Of a stretch of DNA of 45,870 bases, positions 42,801 to 45,870 are shown piece by piece. The translations under genes and the position numbers were made by a program. The stretch spans positions 1-45,870 of the forward strand of contig NZ_JAAMQJ010000040.1 of the NCBI RefSeq assembly GCF_013523125.1, in the 5' to 3' direction. The DNA is from Pseudomonas entomophila. GTDB lineage: Bacteria; Pseudomonadota; Gammaproteobacteria; Pseudomonadales; Pseudomonadaceae. The notes beneath the pieces are model-generated. The model made no database searches. It was not told the origin of the DNA and saw nothing but the letters and a program-made list of their open reading frames with translations. The number at the start of each line of letters is the position of its first letter. Positions within the stretch are counted from its first letter, which is position 1.

Positions 42801-42912
42801 TGCGAGTGCCGTAGTCGGCACTGATCTGCCCACGGAAGCCACTGCCGCGCAGGGCGTCGAGGAAGTCTGTGTAACGGGCGGCGGAGGGCTGGGGCTGCAG
42901 CGGGGCGATCAT
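39892..42912 (-). CDS. ydiJ: YdiJ-type FAD/Fe-S D-2-hydroxyglutarate dehydrogenase
   Basis: 1006 residues from the ATG at 42912 (GAGG upstream), the size of E. coli YdiJ (1018). An N-terminal FAD-binding PCMH domain (VLTPRGGGTGTNGQSLTDGIVVDLSRHMN; STSNRATIGGMINTDASGQGS) and an FAD-oxidase C domain are followed by a 4Fe-4S module with CLACKSCAGQCPIKVNVPD. A C-terminal CCG-type domain (HCTEKTN, GCCGMSGTYGHEA) completes it. YdiJ oxidises D-2-hydroxyglutarate to 2-oxoglutarate and feeds electrons to the respiratory chain. In pseudomonads D-2-HG is a by-product of SerA. It is divergent from the LysR gene. Confidence 0.93.
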   Translation of the reverse strand: MIAPLQPQPSAARYTDFLDALRGSGFRGQISADYGTRTVLATDNSIYQRLPQAAVFPMDADDVARIATLMGEARFRQVVLTPRGGGTGTNGQSLTDGIVVDLSRHMNTILEINVEQRWVRVQAGVVKDQLNAALKPYGLFFAPELSTSNRATIGGMINTDASGQGSCTYGKTRDHVLELHSVLLGGERLHSLPIDDAALDQACAAPGRVGEVYRTARDIQQHQAELIERTFPKLNRCLTGYDLAHLRDEQGRFNLNSVLCGAEGSLGYVVEAKLNVLPIPRYAVLVNVRYASFMEALRDANALMALKPLSIETVDSKVLRLAMQDIVWDSVAEYFPADAARPTLGINLVEFCGDSPEEVNARVLAFIEHLQADTSVERLGHTLAEGAAAVSRVYAMRKRSVGLLGNVEGEVRPQPFVEDTAVPPERLADYIAEFRALLDGHGLAYGMFGHVDAGVLHVRPALDMKDPAQAALVKPISDAVAELTQRYGGLLWGEHGKGLRSEYVPGYFGELYPALQRIKGAFDPHNQLNPGKICTPPDSADGLTPVDGVTLRGELDRTIDERVWQRFGSAVHCNGNGACYNYDPDDAMCPSWKATRERRHSPKGRASLIREWLRLQGAADIDVLDAARTPTSWLKGLPARLRNRRAQRQGQEDFSHEVYDAMAGCLACKSCAGQCPIKVNVPDFRSRFLELYHGRYQRPLRDYLIGSLEFSLPYLAHAPGLYNAVMGSRWVNRLLADQVGMVDSPLISRFDLQRTLTRCRVGTASVPALRELTPAQRERSLVLVQDAFTRYFETPLLAAFIDLAHRLGYRVFLAPYSANGKPLHVQGFLGAFAKAAIRNARQLKALADCGVPLVGLDPAMTLVYRQEYLKVPGLEEGPKVLLPQEWLIDALPARSGEAAGTFRLLAHCTEKTNVPASTRQWEQVFQRLGLTLVTEATGCCGMSGTYGHEARNQQTSRTIFEQSWATKMDKAGEPLATGYSCRSQVKRLAERRLRHPLEVVLEQVAR

Positions 42913-43095
42913 CGACGGATGGCCTCTTGTCGGCGAATTCACGGTCACATGGCAGGCGGCAATGTGCAGGGCCTGCTCTCGTTGGTGCCACCTCGGCATG
43001 GATCGATCCGGACGAAGTGACGAATGGGCCCATGTTCCTGTAGTTTCACGGCAGGGGCAAACGGATAATCCTGCCGCTATCGATGACTTTCATGA

Positions 43096-43980
43096 ATGAA
43101 TTACCGTCACCTGACACCGTCCATGTCGCTGCTGCTGGCCTTCGAGGCAGCCGCTCGGCATGAAAGCTTCACCCGTGCGGCGGTGGAACTGTCGCTGACC
43201 CAGAGCGCGGTCAGCCGCCAGGTACAAGCCTTGGAGCATCAACTGGGCCTGACCCTGTTTCGTCGCGAAGGCCGCCAGGTGCAGCTGACCGACGTCGGCC
43301 GCCTGTACCAGCGCGAGCTGAACGAGGCGCTCGGGCGCATCCGCAGCGCCACTTTGCAGGCGCTGGCCTACCAGTCCGGCGTCGGCACCCTGCGGTTGGC
43401 CACCTTGCCCACCTTCGGCTCGAAATGGCTACTGCCGCGGCTGCATGCGTTCTACACGGCGCACCCGGGCATGCTGGTCCACATCCATTCACGTATCGAG
43501 ACGATCGACTTCGAGACCAGCGAGATCGACGCGGCGATCGGCGTCGCCCACCATGACCTGCCAGGGTTGGTCTGCCACCGTCTGCAGGCCGAGGAGCTGG
43601 TGGTGATCCTGCCGCCTTCGGCCCAGACCACCGGTGACGCCTGGACGCCGACACATATCAGCGAGTCCCTGCTGCTCAACGTGGCCAACAACCCCCATGC
43701 CTGGGGCGAATGGTTCTCGCACCACGCCCTGCCCCATCGCAGCATGCGCCTGGGGCCGAGTTTCGAGCTGACGTCGCACCTGATCCAGGCGGTGCGCGCC
43801 GGGATCGGGGTGGGGTTGGTGCCGAGGGTACTGGTGGAAGACGAACTGGCCAGCGGGGAACTGGTCAGCGCGGGGGCGGCGTTCGCCAGTCAGCGCAGCT
43901 ATTACCTGATCTATCCGCCGCGCAACGAGGGGTTGCCGTCGCTACGGGCGTTTCGCGGCTGGCTGCTGGAGCAGATCTGA
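43096..43980 (+). CDS. LysR-family transcriptional regulator
   Basis: 294 residues. The N-terminal winged HTH (about 5-65: SLLLAFEAAARHESFTRAAVELSLTQSAVSRQVQALEHQLG) is typical LysR. The effector domain from 90 on (GTLRLATLPTFGSKWLLPRL) resembles the GcvA-like subgroup. It is divergent from ydiJ with a 183-bp shared region, so regulation of ydiJ is the natural inference; the co-inducer is unknown. A perfect short terminator follows. Confidence 0.9.
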   Translation: MNYRHLTPSMSLLLAFEAAARHESFTRAAVELSLTQSAVSRQVQALEHQLGLTLFRREGRQVQLTDVGRLYQRELNEALGRIRSATLQALAYQSGVGTLRLATLPTFGSKWLLPRLHAFYTAHPGMLVHIHSRIETIDFETSEIDAAIGVAHHDLPGLVCHRLQAEELVVILPPSAQTTGDAWTPTHISESLLLNVANNPHAWGEWFSHHALPHRSMRLGPSFELTSHLIQAVRAGIGVGLVPRVLVEDELASGELVSAGAAFASQRSYYLIYPPRNEGLPSLRAFRGWLLEQI

Positions 43981-43983
43981 AGC

Positions 43984-44000
43984 AGGGGGCAAAGCCCCCT
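43984..44000. terminator. Bidirectional terminator between LysR and permease genes
   Basis: AGGGGGC-AAA-GCCCCCT, a 7-bp perfect stem with a triloop in the 24-nt gap between two convergent stops. It works symmetrically on either strand; the flanking T-tract is short. Confidence 0.65.
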
Positions 44001-44004
44001 TCAG

Positions 44005-45384
44005 TCAGCGGCGCGTCTTGAGCCGGTAGAGCACGAACATCACCCCCAGCCAGACCGGGATGGCATACACCGATACGTTGATGCCCGGAATCTGCAGCAT
44101 GATCCCCAGGATGAGCACCACGAAGGCCAGGCAGAGGTAGTTGCCGTAGGGGTACCACAGCGCCTTGAACAACGGCGTCTGGCCGGTGCGGTTCAGGTGC
44201 TGGCGGAATTTCAGGTGCGAGTAGCTGATCATCGCCCAGTTGATCACCAACGCCGCGACCACCAGCGACATCAGCAGCTCCAGGGCATTCTGCGGCATCA
44301 GGTAGTTGAGCAGCACCGCCACCACCGTGACGGCCGCCGACACCAGGATCGCCCGTACCGGCACGCCGCGTCGATCGACCTTGGCCAGCCCGGCCGGGGC
44401 ATCCCCCTGCTCGGCCATGCCGTAGAGCATGCGTGCGTTGCAGTAGGTGCCGCTGTTGTACACCGACAGCGCGGCGGTGAGCACGACGAAGTTGAGCAGG
44501 TGCGCCGCCACGTCGCTGCCCAGCAGCGAGAACACCTGCACGAATGGGCTGCTGCCATAGCTGCCGCCGGCGGCGTCGATGCTCTTGACCAGCCCGTCCC
44601 AGGGCGTCAGCGACAGCAGGATCACCAAGGCGCCGATGTAGAAGATCAGGATCCGGTAGATGACCTGGTTGATGGCCTTGGGGATCACCGTCTTCGGTTG
44701 ATCGGCTTCGGCCGCCGTGAACCCGAGCATCTCCAGCCCGCCGAAGGAGAACATGATGATCGCCAAGGCCATCACCAGCCCGCTGACACCATTGGGGAAG
44801 AACCCGCCATGGCTCCAGAGGTTGCTGACCGAGGCGTCGGGCCCGCCGTTGCCGCTGACCAGCAGGTAGCTGCCCAGGGCGATCATGCCGACGATGGCCA
44901 TGACCTTGATGATGGCGAACCAGAATTCGGTCTCGCCGAAGACCTTGACGTTGGTCAGGTTGATCGCGTTGATCAGCACGAAGAAGGCTGCGGCCGTGGC
45001 CCAGGTCGGGATCTCCGGCCACCAGTAGTGCACGTACTTGCCGACGGCGGACAGCTCGGACATGCCCACCAGGATGTACAGCACCCAGCAGTTCCAGCCC
45101 GACAGGAAACCGGCGAAGCCGCCCCAGTACTGGTGGGCGAAATGGCTGAAGGAGCCGGCTACCGGTTCCTCGACGATCATTTCACCCAGCTGGCGCATGA
45201 TCATGAAGGCGATGAAACCGCACAGGGCATAGCCGAGGATCATCGACGGCCCGGCGGACTTCATCACGCCGGCCGAACCGAGAAACAGGCCCGTGCCGAT
45301 GGCGCCGCCCAGGGCGATGAGCTGGATGTGGCGATTCTTCAAGCCGCGCTTGAATTCACCGGAGGATGTGTGTGGTCCACTCAT
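44005..45384 (-). CDS. aroP: AroP-type aromatic amino-acid permease (APC family)
   Basis: 459 residues from the ATG at 45384 (AGGTGA upstream); the frame stays open 25 codons further without support. About 12 TM helices. APC signatures are RGLKNRHIQLIALGGAIGTGLFLGSA at the N-terminus, YALCGFIAFMIMRQLGEM and SFGGLEMLGFTAAEA. Closest in feel to AroP/PheP, proton symporters for Phe, Tyr and Trp. Linkage to phhAB fits this, though other amino acids are possible. It has a strong promoter with a leader of about 190 nt. Confidence 0.85.
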   Translation of the reverse strand: MSGPHTSSGEFKRGLKNRHIQLIALGGAIGTGLFLGSAGVMKSAGPSMILGYALCGFIAFMIMRQLGEMIVEEPVAGSFSHFAHQYWGGFAGFLSGWNCWVLYILVGMSELSAVGKYVHYWWPEIPTWATAAAFFVLINAINLTNVKVFGETEFWFAIIKVMAIVGMIALGSYLLVSGNGGPDASVSNLWSHGGFFPNGVSGLVMALAIIMFSFGGLEMLGFTAAEADQPKTVIPKAINQVIYRILIFYIGALVILLSLTPWDGLVKSIDAAGGSYGSSPFVQVFSLLGSDVAAHLLNFVVLTAALSVYNSGTYCNARMLYGMAEQGDAPAGLAKVDRRGVPVRAILVSAAVTVVAVLLNYLMPQNALELLMSLVVAALVINWAMISYSHLKFRQHLNRTGQTPLFKALWYPYGNYLCLAFVVLILGIMLQIPGINVSVYAIPVWLGVMFVLYRLKTRR

Positions 45385-45580
45385 GAACGAGGTCACCTGC
45401 CTGTTGCTAGCTGTGACGAAATCGGACCCACCGCGCGCAGGGCGTGGCGGAATGGGCAAGGTGAGGCACCTTGGGTTCCCGGACCCGTCGACTGGCCCAG
45501 GCCAGGGCCGGGCGGCATGAAGACGAGCGTGACGGGAAAGCGCGATATGCGAGGGAGGTCACAGGTAAAACGCGGCGCAT

Positions 45581-45610
45581 TGTATACCCCCAGGTTACGG
45601 AGAGCGTCAA
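45581..45610 (-). promoter_or_regulatory. Sigma-70 promoter of the aroP-like gene
   Basis: On the minus strand TTGACG (45610-45605), an 18-bp spacer and TATACA (45586-45581, continuing AT). The predicted start near 45573 leaves a leader of about 190 nt before the ATG. I see no TyrR/PhhR-like box in it. Confidence 0.6.
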
Positions 45611-45740
45611 CGCGGTAGGCATTTTCTCGATGAAAATCAGACGTTTCGTCGAGATTGCGGTCGCCAGTGGAAGTGTATGACGCAGGAAAGGTGCTTTTGC
45701 CACGGGGGCTGGCGGTTCAAGGCGCGGCGAGGGACAGGAC

Positions 45741-45766
45741 GCTATCGCGGGCAAGCCCGCTTGTGT
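45741..45766. repeat. Single REP palindrome
   Basis: GCTATCGCGGGCAAGCCCGC, the same REP core as in the two clusters to the left. It lies in a gap that runs to the window edge; no gene is supported from 45385 to 45870. Confidence 0.75.
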
Positions 45767-45797
45767 CTTTGAGGATCGCTAGAATCAAAGGTGAGAG

Positions 45798-45864
45798 GAA
45801 TGGATGGCAAGCTGTCTGTCCGAGGTGCCCCGAGCACGAGTGGGAGCAAAGCTGCCATCCATTC
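45798..45864. repeat. Long imperfect inverted repeat at the right edge
   Basis: GAATGGATGGCAAGCT (45798-45813) and AGCTGCCATCCATTC (45850-45864) are reverse complements apart from one base. They enclose a 36-nt loop that contains a second small hairpin (GTGC-CCCGA-GCAC). It is not a REP. It may be a structured RNA, a terminator of a gene beyond the edge, or an end of a miniature element. Confidence 0.45.
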
Positions 45865-45870
45865 TTCCAC

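Overview
The window looks like a chromosomal segment of a Pseudomonas species, most probably of the P. putida group. The DNA is GC-rich, putida-type REP palindromes lie between convergent genes, and the order argR-aotPMQJ / acs / phhAB / ydiJ / lysR / aroP matches the arrangement I recall from P. putida. This assignment is by recognition, not by database search.

Left end (1-3858): the integrase-proximal end of a prophage or integrative element. A probable IS66 tnpB start sits at the very edge. Next come two phage-type proteins with Cys knuckles, two tiny coupled ORFs, an AT-rich cargo gene on the opposite strand flanked by a 9-bp direct repeat, an excisionase-like HTH protein and a tyrosine recombinase. 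The recombinase abuts the 3' end of tRNA-Leu, the likely attachment site. The tRNA cluster Arg-His-Leu (minus strand) has a good promoter with an A/T-rich upstream element and is divergent from folD.

5.4-16.7 kb: an accessory stretch. It holds a 1607-aa toxin-like protein (DUF6543-like N-terminus, LRRs, C-terminal NEL ubiquitin-ligase domain with a CxD motif), an MFS transporter, secreted endonuclease I, a Cft2-type metallo-beta-lactamase nuclease broken by a one-base homopolymer frameshift, a PRISE-type enone reductase, and an orphan DUF2235 (Tle-like) hydrolase.

16.9-28.7 kb: a tightly packed eight-gene run, moxR-DUF58-DUF4381-batA-batB/C-batD-sbcD-sbcC. Most junctions overlap by 4-8 nt. 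The first six form the MoxR/VWA envelope-stress module; the last two encode the SbcCD nuclease.

29-35 kb: a periplasmic lactonase-like beta-propeller overlapping a DUF5629 gene, then the arginine/ornithine transport operon (aotJ-aotQ-aotM-aotP) with its AraC/GlxA-type regulator ArgR.

35-45.9 kb: acetyl-CoA synthetase, a small DUF2790 periplasmic protein, phenylalanine hydroxylase and its dehydratase (phhAB, without the usual neighbouring phhR), a 41-aa acidic protein, a REP cluster, the large FAD/Fe-S D-2-hydroxyglutarate dehydrogenase YdiJ divergent from a LysR regulator, and an AroP-like amino-acid permease with a strong promoter and a long leader. The theme of this part is uptake and catabolism of arginine and aromatic amino acids.

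The most unusual items are the NEL-type ligase with no secretion genes around it, the cargo insertion in the phage remnant whose removal restores a coupled gene order, the degenerate MIDAS in the BatB-like protein, the frameshifted nuclease, and the DUF5629/lactonase overlap.
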